A stretch of DNA of 64,000 bases from Flavobacterium gelatinilyticum (GCF_027111295.1 NZ_CP114287.1:3782001-3846000), one strand, 5' to 3'. Shown: positions 17,280 to 26,924, counted from the stretch's first letter. Notes: a model not told the origin generated them from the letters alone. Made by a program: numbers and translations.

Positions 17280-18071
17280 TTAGAACTCTAAATAATGGAT
17301 ATATCCAAAGTTAAACCAAACCTGCCAGTCATTCGACTTATTTTCTTTGTAAAGGTCTTTGTTAGGATTTAATCCGTCAATCCAGTCAGAATTGTACATT
17401 TGGAATTTTGTTTCAAACATTAAATCACTCATTGTAGTGAGTTTGTAATGCACACCAAGACCTGCTGTTGCAGAAAGTACTACTCCGTTTTCATTAGAAA
17501 AACCGTGAGGACGTCCGTCTGATGGAGTTAAATATTTTTCAGGAATAATGGCCGGATGCAATACATTCCCCAGTCTTGACCCGATACTGGTAGAAAAATA
17601 ACTAACCATAAATCCGGCACTTAAATAGGGACTTAACGACCCAACTGAATTTTCAAAATCATGTATTTTTATAAAAGAGAACTCTAACTGAGATCCTAAT
17701 CCAATAATGGTAGTATTGGCGTACATGTTTTTTAGCTGCTGAGCAAATAGTCCGTTTGGTTTTCTTTCAACCCACTCTCCGTAATGTTTAAGATTAGTTC
17801 TGTTGAAAGATAGTTCAGATCTCACTTTAAAATGTTCAGCAAAGAAACGATCTCTGTTGTTAGCAGCGGAAAAATTTAACCAATGAGCGAATCCAATACC
17901 AAAACCTGCATTTCCGGAATTTGTGTCAAAGTTATTTCTTTCCCCAAAATCAGACTGTAAAGTTACCGGACCTGCAAAAATTCCAATCTCATGTGCAAGA
18001 TTAGATTGGGCTGTAGCAATTGTAGAGACGCCCAGTAAGGCGAAAATTCTGATATATAGGTGTTTAAACAT
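17280..18071 (-). CDS. outer-membrane beta-barrel-like protein, THC0290_0291 type
   Basis: 263 residues. A signal peptide ends ATAQ, and the rest alternates polar and aromatic residues as in small outer-membrane barrels: IGIFAGPVTLQSDFG, GFGIGFAHWLNF, FSTSIGSRLG, and an aromatic end with VWFNFGYIHYLEF. It resembles a Flavobacteriaceae-specific family known to me as THC0290_0291, which has no known function. That name is from memory and not checked. The -7 box TATATTTG lies 23-30 bases upstream. Confidence 0.65.
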   Translation of the reverse strand: MFKHLYIRIFALLGVSTIATAQSNLAHEIGIFAGPVTLQSDFGERNNFDTNSGNAGFGIGFAHWLNFSAANNRDRFFAEHFKVRSELSFNRTNLKHYGEWVERKPNGLFAQQLKNMYANTTIIGLGSQLEFSFIKIHDFENSVGSLSPYLSAGFMVSYFSTSIGSRLGNVLHPAIIPEKYLTPSDGRPHGFSNENGVVLSATAGLGVHYKLTTMSDLMFETKFQMYNSDWIDGLNPNKDLYKENKSNDWQVWFNFGYIHYLEF

Positions 18072-18093
18072 GTTTTGGCTTTGAAAATATTGG

Positions 18094-18122
18094 CAAATAT
18101 ATAAAAAACCTTATCCAAACAA
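18094..18122 (-). promoter_or_regulatory. promoter of the THC0290_0291-like gene
   Basis: The - strand reads TATATTTG at 18101-18094, with TTG at 18122-18120 and 18 bp between, a good match to the Bacteroidota promoter pattern. Confidence 0.65.
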
Positions 18123-18296
18123 AATATAAAATTCCTCTATTAAACAATTAGTAACAAAACACTTAATTTTCTGACTTTAAGTATACTGTTTAGATGTAAT
18201 TTCGGAAGTGTGAAATTGTATTTTTAGGTTTGTTTAAAAATAACACAATTCTATCTTAAAAACAAAAAAAAATAACAAAACATATCCATTTTAATA

Positions 18297-18304
18297 TATC
18301 TTTG
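18297..18304 (+). promoter_or_regulatory. -7 box (TATCTTTG) for gdhA
   Basis: Full TAnnTTTG match 88 bases before the gdhA ATG. Transcription would begin near 18311, just before the palindrome at 18316-18327. Confidence 0.6.
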
Positions 18305-18315
18305 CCTGTTATAAC

Positions 18316-18327
18316 GAAAACGTTTTC
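18316..18327. promoter_or_regulatory. LacI-type operator palindrome in the gdhA leader
   Basis: GAAAACGTTTTC is a perfect 12-bp palindrome with the central ACGT typical of LacI/GalR-family operators. It lies a few bases after the predicted transcription start of gdhA, where a bound repressor would block transcription. It is framed by GTTATAAC (18308-18315) and a second GTTATAA (18343-18349). No LacI-type gene is in the window. Confidence 0.45.
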
Positions 18328-18392
18328 TTAAGCGTATTTTCTTGTTATAATTAGTTGATTTAAAAACGATTATTTGAATAATTTATTTAAAA

Positions 18393-19736
18393 ATGGAACA
18401 GAAAATAAATGAATTTATGGCTCTGGTTGAGTCAAAAAATCCAAACGAGCCAGAATTTCTTCAAGCAGTAAGAGAATTTGCAGAAACAGTAATTCCATTT
18501 ATCGCTGAGAGAAAAAAATACGACGGAAAAAATTTACTATTGAGAATAGCCGAACCGGAAAGATCGGTGATTTTCAGAGTTCCGTGGGTAGATGATAAAG
18601 GCGAAATAGTTGTAAACAGAGGTTTTAGAATTCAAATGAATTCAGCAATTGGTCCGTACAAAGGCGGTATCAGATTTCATCATACTGTGAATTTATCAGT
18701 TTTAAAATTCCTGGCTTTCGAGCAAGTATTCAAAAATAGTTTGACAACACTGCCAATGGGAGGCGGAAAAGGAGGTTCTGATTTTGATCCTGAAGGAAAA
18801 TCTGATGGAGAAATTATGCGTTTCTGCCAGTCGTTTATGACTGAATTATGCCGTCATATTGGTCCTGATCTTGACGTTCCTGCCGGAGATATCGGGGTAG
18901 GAGCCAGAGAAATCGGATACTTATTCGGGCAGTATAAAAGAATCAGAAATGAATTTACAGGAGTTTTAACCGGAAAAGGTCTTGCTTACGGTGGTTCATT
19001 AATCAGACCTGAAGCTACCGGTTACGGGGTGGTTTATTTTACAGACCAGATGCTTCGTACAATCGGACATGAAATTAAAGGCAAAAGAGTAGCGATTTCG
19101 GGATTTGGAAACGTTGCGTGGGGAGTAGCCTTAAAAGTAAATGAACTGGGAGGAAAACTTGTTACTATTTCAGGTCCTGATGGTTATATTTATGATGAAG
19201 AAGGGATCTCTGGCGAAAAAATCGATCATATGGTCGAAATGAGAGCAAGTGGAGATAACAGAGCAGAAAGATATTTAGAGAAATATCCAAATGCCGTATT
19301 CCATAAAGGAAAAAGCCCTTGGGAAGTAAAAGTAGATATCGCAATTCCGTGTGCAACTCAAAATGAGTTAAATGGAGAAGATGCAAAGAAATTAATTGAT
19401 AATGGTGTTTTATGTGTAACAGAAGCCGCTAATATGCCTTCTACTCTGGATGCCATTAAATTATTCCTGGATAATAAAGTTCTTTTTGCTCCCGGAAAAG
19501 CAGCAAATGCAGGAGGTGTGGCAGCATCTGGATTAGAAATGACACAAAACTCTATTCGTTTAAACTGGACGAGCGAGGAAGTAGATCTAAGATTAAAAGA
19601 AATCATGGTTGGAATTCACAACCAGTGTAAAAAATACGGTGCAGAAGAAGATGGTTATGTTAACTACGTAAAAGGAGCGAACATTGCCGGATTTGTAAAA
19701 GTGGCCGATGCTATGCTTGCTCAGGGTGTAGTATAA
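18393..19736 (+). CDS. gdhA: NADP-specific glutamate dehydrogenase
   Basis: 447 residues, the length of the hexameric E. coli-type GdhA. The substrate-binding part has KGGIRFHHTVNLSVLKFLAF, the catalytic lysine region LPMGGGKGGSDFDPEGKSD, and PAGDIGVGAREIGYL. The nucleotide-binding part has SGFGNVAWG. It makes glutamate from 2-oxoglutarate and ammonia with NADPH in the cytoplasm. The leader of about 80 bases has a LacI-type palindrome, so carbon-linked control is plausible. A strong terminator follows. Confidence 0.95.
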   Translation: MEQKINEFMALVESKNPNEPEFLQAVREFAETVIPFIAERKKYDGKNLLLRIAEPERSVIFRVPWVDDKGEIVVNRGFRIQMNSAIGPYKGGIRFHHTVNLSVLKFLAFEQVFKNSLTTLPMGGGKGGSDFDPEGKSDGEIMRFCQSFMTELCRHIGPDLDVPAGDIGVGAREIGYLFGQYKRIRNEFTGVLTGKGLAYGGSLIRPEATGYGVVYFTDQMLRTIGHEIKGKRVAISGFGNVAWGVALKVNELGGKLVTISGPDGYIYDEEGISGEKIDHMVEMRASGDNRAERYLEKYPNAVFHKGKSPWEVKVDIAIPCATQNELNGEDAKKLIDNGVLCVTEAANMPSTLDAIKLFLDNKVLFAPGKAANAGGVAASGLEMTQNSIRLNWTSEEVDLRLKEIMVGIHNQCKKYGAEEDGYVNYVKGANIAGFVKVADAMLAQGVV

Positions 19737-19751
19737 GATTAATTACAATTG

Positions 19752-19800
19752 AAAAATGCTCTCATTTGTCTCTAAAAAGATAAATCGGGAGCATTTTTTT
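19752..19800 (+). terminator. terminator of gdhA
   Basis: Outer stem AAAAATGCTC (19752-19761) with GAGCATTTTT (19789-19798), an imperfect inner stem (ATTT/AAAT), then T residues. Confidence 0.8.
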
Positions 19801-19839
19801 ATTTACCACAGAACAAAAATCTATTACTTTCGTTTGTAG

Positions 19840-19847
19840 TATATTTG
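19840..19847 (+). promoter_or_regulatory. -7 box (TATATTTG) for porZ
   Basis: Full TAnnTTTG match, only 12-24 bases before the candidate ATG codons, implying a very short leader. Confidence 0.6.
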
Positions 19848-19867
19848 TCTATCCGAGAATGTATTTT

Positions 19868-22153
19868 ATGATGAAGAACAACTTTTGGTTTATTACCTGC
19901 TTATTGCTTTTTCAATTTGGTTCTGCCCAAAACCAGTTGTCATGGCAGGGGCATTTTTCGTTTAATGAAATAAAAGATATTTCAGAATCTCCAACTACGG
20001 TTTTCGCAGCATCTGAAAATGCCTTGTTTTCTAAGAATGCAGCATCAAATACTTTAAAAACAATTACAACAGTCGAAGGACTTTCGGGACAAACCATATC
20101 GGCAATATATTACAGCGCCGCTTTCAAAAAAACAATTATAGGTTACGAAAATGGTTTGATGATTCTGGTGAATGATGCAGATAATGGTATTGTAAAAAAA
20201 GTAGATATTATCAATAAACAGCTGCAGCCAAGCCTGAAGAAAATAAATCATATAATGGAACATAATGGTTTCTTATATGTTTCGTGCGATTTTGGAATCG
20301 TACAGTTTAATTTGTCAACATCACAATTTGGCGATACGTACTTTATAGGCGATACCGGAAATGAAATTAGTGTACGGCAAACTGCTCTTTACAACGGATT
20401 TATTTTTGCCGCAACTTCGAGCGGGATCAAGAGAGCTGATATTACCAACGCAAACCTGAATGATTATAGTCAATGGGCGATCTTAAATACAGGTGACTGG
20501 AGAGGAATTGCAGCTTTGGATACTGAACTTGCTGCAATTAATTCAGGCGGAAATATTCATCGTTACAATTCAAATTCATTTGTGAGTATTATGCAGCTGC
20601 CAAGAGCAGCATCGGCTTTTCATGCGGCGAATCATAATTTATTTGTAACAACGGCAGAGTCGGTTTATGTTTTTAATAATCAATTGGTCCTAAGCCGTCA
20701 GGCTTCAAACTCACAGCTTCCGGAACCTGATTTAACTTTAACCTGTGCATCTGCTGCCGGCGATGTGTTTTATATCGGAACCAAAGAAAAAGGGCTTTTT
20801 TCCGGCAGTCTTTCCAATATGAGTGTTTTTGAAAATTCTACTCCGCCGGGTCCTCTTAAAAATAATATTTTTTCGATTGATGTTACGCCAAATTCACTTT
20901 GGGCTGTTTACGGAGATTATACTGCCAATTATGATCCGTACAGTTTAGACAGCTACGGCATTAGTAAATACAACGGTTCGGGCTGGTTGAATATTCCGTA
21001 TTCAGAAGTTTTAGGGGCAAAATCGATTACCCGTATTTTGGTTAATCCAAATAATGAGCGACAAGTTTATGCAAGTTCTTTCTTTTCGGGATTATTAAAA
21101 ATAGAAGACAATGTTCCGGGTTTATTGTACAATGATAAAAACAGCGGTTTAGAAAGTTTAACAACCAGCGATCCTAATTATGTCGACATTCGTATAAACG
21201 CAAATGCATTCGATAAAGCAGGAAATTTATGGGTAACCAACAGCCGTATCAAAAACGGGCTCAAAGTTTTAAAAACTAACGGACAATGGCAGACATATTC
21301 TATAAGCACCGTTTTAAATAATCCTACAGAACTAAATTATGCGGCTATTGTTATTGACAAAAACAACACAAAATGGATGGCAACCAGCAGCGACGGTGTA
21401 ATTGCTTTTAATGAAAGTAACAATATCTTCAAAAAAATAACGGTTGGAGCAGATGCCGGAAATTTACCATTTGCAGATGTGAGATCGCTTGCGCTGGATA
21501 CTAAAAATCAGTTATGGATTGGTACAACACGAGGTCTGCGTGTTTTGTCTAATGTAGGCAATTTTCAAACCGAAAGCCAGCTCAAAGCAAATCCAATTAT
21601 TATTATGGATGATAATCTGGCGCAGGAATTAATGTACGAGCAGTCTGTTACTTCGATTGCAGTTGACGGCGCCAATAATAAATGGATTGGTACAGCAGAT
21701 TCGGGTGTTTTTATGGTGTCGCCAAACGGACAGGAAACAAAATATCATTTTACGATCAATAATTCGCCTCTGCCAAGTAATACCATAAACGATATTAAAA
21801 TTAACAGTGCCAGCGGTGAGGTTTTTATTGTGACTAACAAAGGAATGATTTCTTTTAAAGGAATTGCGACCGGAGCAAATGACAATTTGAATGATGTGTA
21901 TGTATATCCAAATCCCGTCAGGCCAAATTTTACAGGAACAGTAAAAGTGGCCGGATTGTTAGATAAAGCAAATGTAAAAATAACTGATATCGAAGGAAAT
22001 CTGGTTCATGAAACCACTTCAGAAGGCGGAACAATCGAATGGGATACTACAGCCTTTGGGCGTTATAAAGTCTCCTCAGGCGTGTATATGATTTTTATCT
22101 CAGCACAAGACGGCGGCGAAACGAAGGTTAAGAAAGTTATGATTATTCGTTAG
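19868..22153 (+). CDS. porZ: PorZ-like type IX secretion beta-propeller protein
   Basis: About 760 residues. ATGs at 19859, 19868 and 19871 are all possible; the promoter box favours one of the later two. A signal peptide ends FGSAQ. The body is a two-component-regulator-type propeller with repeated blades (GLSGQTISAIYYS; NNKWIGTADSGVFMV; NQLWIGTTRGLRVLS). The last 80 residues are a type A C-terminal sorting domain (VYVYPNPVRPNFTG, ending VKKVMIIR). In Porphyromonas, PorZ is part of the surface complex that trims and anchors secreted cargo. Its place directly before recO is also familiar in flavobacteria. Confidence 0.82.
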   Translation: MMKNNFWFITCLLLFQFGSAQNQLSWQGHFSFNEIKDISESPTTVFAASENALFSKNAASNTLKTITTVEGLSGQTISAIYYSAAFKKTIIGYENGLMILVNDADNGIVKKVDIINKQLQPSLKKINHIMEHNGFLYVSCDFGIVQFNLSTSQFGDTYFIGDTGNEISVRQTALYNGFIFAATSSGIKRADITNANLNDYSQWAILNTGDWRGIAALDTELAAINSGGNIHRYNSNSFVSIMQLPRAASAFHAANHNLFVTTAESVYVFNNQLVLSRQASNSQLPEPDLTLTCASAAGDVFYIGTKEKGLFSGSLSNMSVFENSTPPGPLKNNIFSIDVTPNSLWAVYGDYTANYDPYSLDSYGISKYNGSGWLNIPYSEVLGAKSITRILVNPNNERQVYASSFFSGLLKIEDNVPGLLYNDKNSGLESLTTSDPNYVDIRINANAFDKAGNLWVTNSRIKNGLKVLKTNGQWQTYSISTVLNNPTELNYAAIVIDKNNTKWMATSSDGVIAFNESNNIFKKITVGADAGNLPFADVRSLALDTKNQLWIGTTRGLRVLSNVGNFQTESQLKANPIIIMDDNLAQELMYEQSVTSIAVDGANNKWIGTADSGVFMVSPNGQETKYHFTINNSPLPSNTINDIKINSASGEVFIVTNKGMISFKGIATGANDNLNDVYVYPNPVRPNFTGTVKVAGLLDKANVKITDIEGNLVHETTSEGGTIEWDTTAFGRYKVSSGVYMIFISAQDGGETKVKKVMIIR

Positions 22154-22219
22154 TTTATTGGTATCAGTTTTAAGTTCTCGAGCTTGAAAGTTGAACCTCA
22201 AACAAAAAACACACAAATT

Positions 22220-22933
22220 TTGTTAGTCAAAACCAAAGCAATAGTAATTTCATCTTTAAAATTTCAAGAGAAAAGTCTTGTAGTTAAGTGTTTTACGCTT
22301 TCAAACGGATTGAAGTCTTATTTTGTAAGGGATGCTTTTTCGAGTCGGAAAGCCAGCCAGAAAATTGCTTACTTTCAGCCATTGTCGATTTTAGAGATTG
22401 AAGCCGTTCATAAAAACAAAGGCACATTAGAAAACTTTAAAGAAATTAAAACCGCAGTTCCGTTTCGGACTATTCATACCGATATTTTTAAAAGCACAAT
22501 CGTAATGTTTTTGTCGGAGATGCTTCATTATTCTATACAGGAAGAAGAAAAAAACGAATCTCTTTTTTTGTTTTTAGAAACAGCACTTACCTGGCTTGAT
22601 ACACACAATGAAATTGCCAACTTTCATTTGATTTTACTTCTGGAAGCAACAAAGTATTTAGGCTTTTATCCGGATGTATCCGAAATAGATTTGCCGTACT
22701 TCGAAATGAAAGAAGGTATTTTTACTTTGTTCCATACTTCAACGGCTCTTTCTGAGCACGAAACCAATTTGTTAAAAAAACTAATCGATTTAAAGTTCGA
22801 TACCTCGCAGAAAATCTTTCATGTAATTGAAAGGCAAATACTACTTAAGGTTTTGATTGATTTTTACAGCTCTCATTTAGAGGGTTTTAAGCGTCCTAAG
22901 TCACTCGATATTTTGAAGGAAATTTTTTCATAA
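22220..22933 (+). CDS. recO: DNA repair protein RecO, TTG start
   Basis: The frame has no ATG near its beginning. A TTG at 22184 and another at 22220 are available. I chose 22220 because RecO proteins in this group begin LVKTKAIVISSLKFQEKSL, and the 12 codons before it add nothing family-like. About 237 residues: an N-terminal OB fold (KTKAIVISSLKF, LVVKCFTLSNGLKSYFVRDAF) and a helical C-terminal half (AELLHYSIQEEE-like region, LLLEATKYLGFYPD). RecO loads RecA with RecR on gapped DNA. It follows porZ by 66 bp. Confidence 0.88.
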   Translation: MLVKTKAIVISSLKFQEKSLVVKCFTLSNGLKSYFVRDAFSSRKASQKIAYFQPLSILEIEAVHKNKGTLENFKEIKTAVPFRTIHTDIFKSTIVMFLSEMLHYSIQEEEKNESLFLFLETALTWLDTHNEIANFHLILLLEATKYLGFYPDVSEIDLPYFEMKEGIFTLFHTSTALSEHETNLLKKLIDLKFDTSQKIFHVIERQILLKVLIDFYSSHLEGFKRPKSLDILKEIFS

Positions 22934-22950
22934 CCGCATTGCTATTTTTA

Positions 22951-22958
22951 TATATTTG
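22951..22958 (+). promoter_or_regulatory. -7 box (TATATTTG) for the PQQ-type gene
   Basis: Full TAnnTTTG match, leaving a leader of about 95 bases before the ATG at 23059. The leader holds AAAAAAG (22978-22984) and CTTTTTT, which could pair weakly. Confidence 0.5.
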
Positions 22959-23058
22959 CTCAGTAATTTTTTATTAAAAAAGATCCCCCGTTTACCTTTT
23001 TTAGTAGGATGCAAATTCTCATAAATACGTAATAACCAACAATTAAAAAAAATCTACC

Positions 23059-24948
23059 ATGAAGAAAATTACCTTTTCGATTATTTTACTTCTGACGGTT
23101 TCGATTTCGTCTTTTGCACAGCGAAAGTATGATGAAATAGTTACTACAGAAAACACTGTCCAGGATATGGTTCAGAATGGAATCACCGGAATTGTTGTCT
23201 TTAAAGAAGGCGGAACAATTAAAGGTCTGGATCCTGAAACCAAAAAAGTGGTTTGGACATTAACAAAAGATGATTTTGGAACAGCATCTGCAGGAGACAT
23301 TTTAACAGATCCTGATTTTGGAAAAGTTTTCAAAGAAAAAAGTGCTTTGACAACCGTTCCGGGAAGCCCTTACGTTGAGGCTTATATCAACAGCAAATAC
23401 ATCATTATCAATACTGACAGCGGTAAAGTGGTGTACAATTCATCAAAAGAATCTTTTTGGGTAACGCAATCAGATTTTATTCCTGAAACAGATGAGTATC
23501 TGCTTACTTTGAAAAAAGACGGAGATATGGCTATCGCTTTACTGGATATGAAAACAGGTGAATTAAAATGGAATACAACTGTAGATAAAGCAAAATCATT
23601 ATTCAGCTTTTCTTTCAAAGAATCTGCAAACACTAATATTGCAACCGTTCACGGATCTGTAATTTATTATTTATTGTACGGAAAACTATACTCTTTCGAC
23701 AGAAATTCGGGAAAATTAAACTGGAAAGGTGAAGAAGATTATTCTAAATTCTATTTAACTCAAAACGACAAAAACATTGTTGTAGTTAATAATGCCGGAA
23801 CTTTTTCAAGCAAACAATACTTAAATGTATTGAACACAGAAAACGGAAAAAGTATCTGGAAAGAATCTATCAAAACTAAAAGAGTTGTTTACCTTGAAGA
23901 CTGGGGAACAAAGTTATTAGTTGCACACTACAGCGGATTTAACTTTTATGACTTAAATTCTGGAGAAAAAATCTGGAAAAAAGACGCTCGCGGGGACGGA
24001 TTGAAAAGAGTTATTCCAATCGATCAGGATTTCTTATATGTTGCTGAAAACGAAATGATGTTAATCAACAAAGACGGAGAAAAACTTTGGAAAAAATTCA
24101 TCGAAATTTCAGATGATAAAGAAGACCCAATCTATTACTTAGGAAAAGTTGGTGAAAAAGTAATGTATCTTACAGGTACTTACGGAAACATGGTTGACTA
24201 CAAAACGGGAGTTAAACTTTGGAAACGTAACATCAATTTTGATAAAAACCGTCCGGTACTGCCAACTTACGATGAGTCTACAAACTCTTACTTAGTTTAC
24301 AACGACGAGAAATTATACAAATTCGATCCAAGCATCAGCGACAAACCGGATCCGTTTGCTAAAGTAAATGTTAAAAAAGAGAAAGAATTAAACAGCATCG
24401 AATTATTCCCTTGGGGAGTTGTTCTTTCAGGACCGGTTGAGGTAATGGGAGTTAACATGGATGGAACAATTAAATACCATTTAACATACAGCCAGCCAGG
24501 TGAAACAGGAAGACGTTTACTTAAAAGTGCCGCTATTGCAGGAAGTATTGGTTTAGGTGTTGGTTCTGCAGTAAGTTCAGTTAAAGGTGCTGATCTAACT
24601 ATGACATATCGCGATTCTGATGGTAACATGAGAACTGCAGTTGCAAAAGGAGATCAAACAAATAAGGATCAGGCAAAAACATACGCGGCAGGATCTGCAG
24701 CACTTGGAATCGTTGCAGCTAAGTTTAATTCTCGTTTCAACGCTATGAAACAAAACAGAGACTTCTCTTATATTTTTGCAAAAGCAGATTCAGGAGAAAA
24801 AGTTTTGGTTAAAGTAAGTAAAACGGATGGAAAAGAAATTGATAAAATCATCTTCACTAACAACCAGCCAGTTTACGAAATTGACCCGGCAACTCAGAAT
24901 ATTTTTTATGTTTCTGATAAGTCAATTCAGATTTTTAATAAAAAATAA
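23059..24948 (+). CDS. secreted PQQ-type beta-propeller protein
   Basis: 629 residues with a signal peptide ending SFAQ. At least six WD/PQQ-like strands repeat the pattern DxxTGxxxW: LDPETKKVVWTL, LDMKTGELKWNT, FDRNSGKLNWKG, LNTENGKSIWKE, YDLNSGEKIWKK, VDYKTGVKLWKR. This is the non-enzymatic PQQ-like propeller, probably a periplasmic or outer-membrane binding scaffold (as in BamB-like proteins). Near residues 490-560 the propeller is interrupted by a glycine/alanine-rich hydrophobic stretch (AAIAGSIGLGVGSAV and AAGSAALGIVAAKF) that could enter a membrane. Function unknown. Confidence 0.8.
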   Translation: MKKITFSIILLLTVSISSFAQRKYDEIVTTENTVQDMVQNGITGIVVFKEGGTIKGLDPETKKVVWTLTKDDFGTASAGDILTDPDFGKVFKEKSALTTVPGSPYVEAYINSKYIIINTDSGKVVYNSSKESFWVTQSDFIPETDEYLLTLKKDGDMAIALLDMKTGELKWNTTVDKAKSLFSFSFKESANTNIATVHGSVIYYLLYGKLYSFDRNSGKLNWKGEEDYSKFYLTQNDKNIVVVNNAGTFSSKQYLNVLNTENGKSIWKESIKTKRVVYLEDWGTKLLVAHYSGFNFYDLNSGEKIWKKDARGDGLKRVIPIDQDFLYVAENEMMLINKDGEKLWKKFIEISDDKEDPIYYLGKVGEKVMYLTGTYGNMVDYKTGVKLWKRNINFDKNRPVLPTYDESTNSYLVYNDEKLYKFDPSISDKPDPFAKVNVKKEKELNSIELFPWGVVLSGPVEVMGVNMDGTIKYHLTYSQPGETGRRLLKSAAIAGSIGLGVGSAVSSVKGADLTMTYRDSDGNMRTAVAKGDQTNKDQAKTYAAGSAALGIVAAKFNSRFNAMKQNRDFSYIFAKADSGEKVLVKVSKTDGKEIDKIIFTNNQPVYEIDPATQNIFYVSDKSIQIFNKK

Positions 24949-24967
24949 AAATTTAAAAAAATCAATG

Positions 24968-25000
24968 GCCATCAGGATCTGATTCTGATGGCTTTTTTTT
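24968..25000 (+). terminator. terminator between the propeller gene and the next
   Basis: GCCATCAG (24968-24975) pairs perfectly with CTGATGGC (24985-24992), followed by eight T. The T run ends four bases before the next ATG at 25005. Confidence 0.85.
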
Positions 25001-25004
25001 GCCT

Positions 25005-26924
25005 ATGAAAAAAATACTACTCCTAATAGCTTTGCTTGTAGCTGCTTCAAATCAGGCACAAGAAAAAATAAGCTCCAAGAAGAAGAAATTCTATATACCG
25101 GTAATCGAATATCCGGAATTTCCTGTTCTGGATAATGTTTTAACTCAGACTGCTTTTTATCAGATAGATAAATCCCTGCAGGAAGAAGAATCGAATTTAA
25201 AAAAGCATTTTTTTGATATTAAAGGATTTATAAAAGATCCGGTAAACGGAAAGGTTAAAATTTACCTGACTTTTGCAACGCCCAGATATACAGAGATGCA
25301 GATAGACAGTACGTATGATAAAGAAAAAAGTAAGTGGAGTTACAGCGCACGTTCCAACTATATTACGAATGTAAAAGTGGATGTCAAATACGGAGACAAA
25401 CTATTACTTACAAAGGATTTTGGCGGTTCAGAATCTTATTCTATGAGCGTGGGAAATAGTCTGGGAGCTGTGAAGATTGCAGCATCTGAACATGATAAAA
25501 AAATAAGAACTGCAGTTAAAAATTCTGATTACAGTGATGTAGGTCTTGGAATTGACAATGTGGTGTATAAAACCGCAGACAGAATTCAGGATTTTCTAAA
25601 TTATAAACTTGGATATTCGAAACGTGAAGCAACAGTGCGGTTTCAGTTTGTAACTTCAAAGGGACATTCAGAATATGCTCAAATGCAGGCTTTTGAAAAT
25701 GAAATTACGGCTCAGATGCAAAAAATAACTCTTGAAAAAGGATTAGATGAAAAACTGCTTACGCCGCATTTGCAATACTTGGAAAGTTTACTGGTAAAAT
25801 ATCCGCCTTCACCGCAAAACGTAAACATTCGTTTTATTGTGACCAATAATTTAGCCGAAACCTATTTTTTACTTGAAAACAAAGAAAAAGCATTAATGTA
25901 CGCTAATCTGCTTATCGAAAACGATAAACAAGATTCAAGAGGCGAAGCAATTGTTCAAAAAGTAAACGAAGTTGTTTTTGCTGATAAAAGATTAAGAGCC
26001 CACAATTCGCGATTTGTAGAACTTAAAAAACTGGGACTTAAAATGGAAGAAGAAAAAGAAGAAAAAAGACTGGCCTTTTTTGAAAAAATACAACAGCAGG
26101 AAGCTGACTGGGAAATTGAAAAATCGAACCGTGAAGCAAAACTGGAAAAATCAAAAACGAACAGACATAATCTTCTGGATTCGATTCCGTACCAGTTAAA
26201 CGCAAGTCTTCTGGCAAAAGTGGTGGATAATCTTGGCGGCAGCCAGGCTTTGAAAAAAGTAGAAAAAGCACATGTATTATCTAAACTTTCGATAGAAGGA
26301 ACCAATATTCCGCAGACAGAAGAAAGATGGGCAACTCACACGAATTATCTTCTAAAGAAAAAAATGCCTGAAAACTATTATGAAATCGTAAACGGTGCAG
26401 AAGCATGGAATCACGATGACCGCGAAACAGGTGTAAATGCAAAATGGAACAAATTATCAGCCTATGATTACGGGAACTTATCCAAGAATGTTGATTTAGT
26501 AAACTTTTTAACCGATTTAAGACTGGATCTCTGGAATAATTTCGAAATGTTAAACGACGAAATGTACGAAGGCAGATTGTGTTATCATTTAAATTATTTT
26601 GAAAAAACATTAAGTTCAGGTAACAGAAGTATTCCGAAAACAGATTTTCATGTTTTTATTGATAAAGAGAATTTTAATATCGTTTCGACCGAAAAAACCG
26701 AATTTGATAACGGTAACAAAAGCTTTTTCGAAAGAAAACTTTTCAGCGATTATCGTCCGCTTGTCGGATTAAATTCCGGAAAGGTTCCGCATAAAATCAA
26801 TTACGAAATTGAAGACTTTAACGGAGAAACGTTCTATCAGGAAATCCGTGAAAAGGTTGAAGTAAATCCGGTTTTTGGAAATAGAATTTTCATGAAAGAA
26901 GTCTATTTTGGAGGATTTAAATAA
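25005..26924 (+). CDS. secreted protein of unknown function (639 aa)
   Basis: Start ATG 25005; an upstream TTG at 24999 is inside the terminator tail and is unlikely. A signal peptide ends NQAQ. Residues 20-320 are a mixed fold with a lipoprotein-attachment-like pattern absent; I recognise no domain. Residues about 340-385 form a highly charged helix, probably coiled coil (EEEKEEKRLAFFEKIQQQEA). The last 250 residues resemble the periplasmic LolA/outer-membrane-sorting type of fold in pattern (GGSQALKKVEKAHVLSKLSI; FDNGNKSFFERKLFSDYRP), a weak suggestion only. Transcribed after the PQQ-type gene but separated from it by a strong terminator. Confidence 0.72.
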   Translation: MKKILLLIALLVAASNQAQEKISSKKKKFYIPVIEYPEFPVLDNVLTQTAFYQIDKSLQEEESNLKKHFFDIKGFIKDPVNGKVKIYLTFATPRYTEMQIDSTYDKEKSKWSYSARSNYITNVKVDVKYGDKLLLTKDFGGSESYSMSVGNSLGAVKIAASEHDKKIRTAVKNSDYSDVGLGIDNVVYKTADRIQDFLNYKLGYSKREATVRFQFVTSKGHSEYAQMQAFENEITAQMQKITLEKGLDEKLLTPHLQYLESLLVKYPPSPQNVNIRFIVTNNLAETYFLLENKEKALMYANLLIENDKQDSRGEAIVQKVNEVVFADKRLRAHNSRFVELKKLGLKMEEEKEEKRLAFFEKIQQQEADWEIEKSNREAKLEKSKTNRHNLLDSIPYQLNASLLAKVVDNLGGSQALKKVEKAHVLSKLSIEGTNIPQTEERWATHTNYLLKKKMPENYYEIVNGAEAWNHDDRETGVNAKWNKLSAYDYGNLSKNVDLVNFLTDLRLDLWNNFEMLNDEMYEGRLCYHLNYFEKTLSSGNRSIPKTDFHVFIDKENFNIVSTEKTEFDNGNKSFFERKLFSDYRPLVGLNSGKVPHKINYEIEDFNGETFYQEIREKVEVNPVFGNRIFMKEVYFGGFK

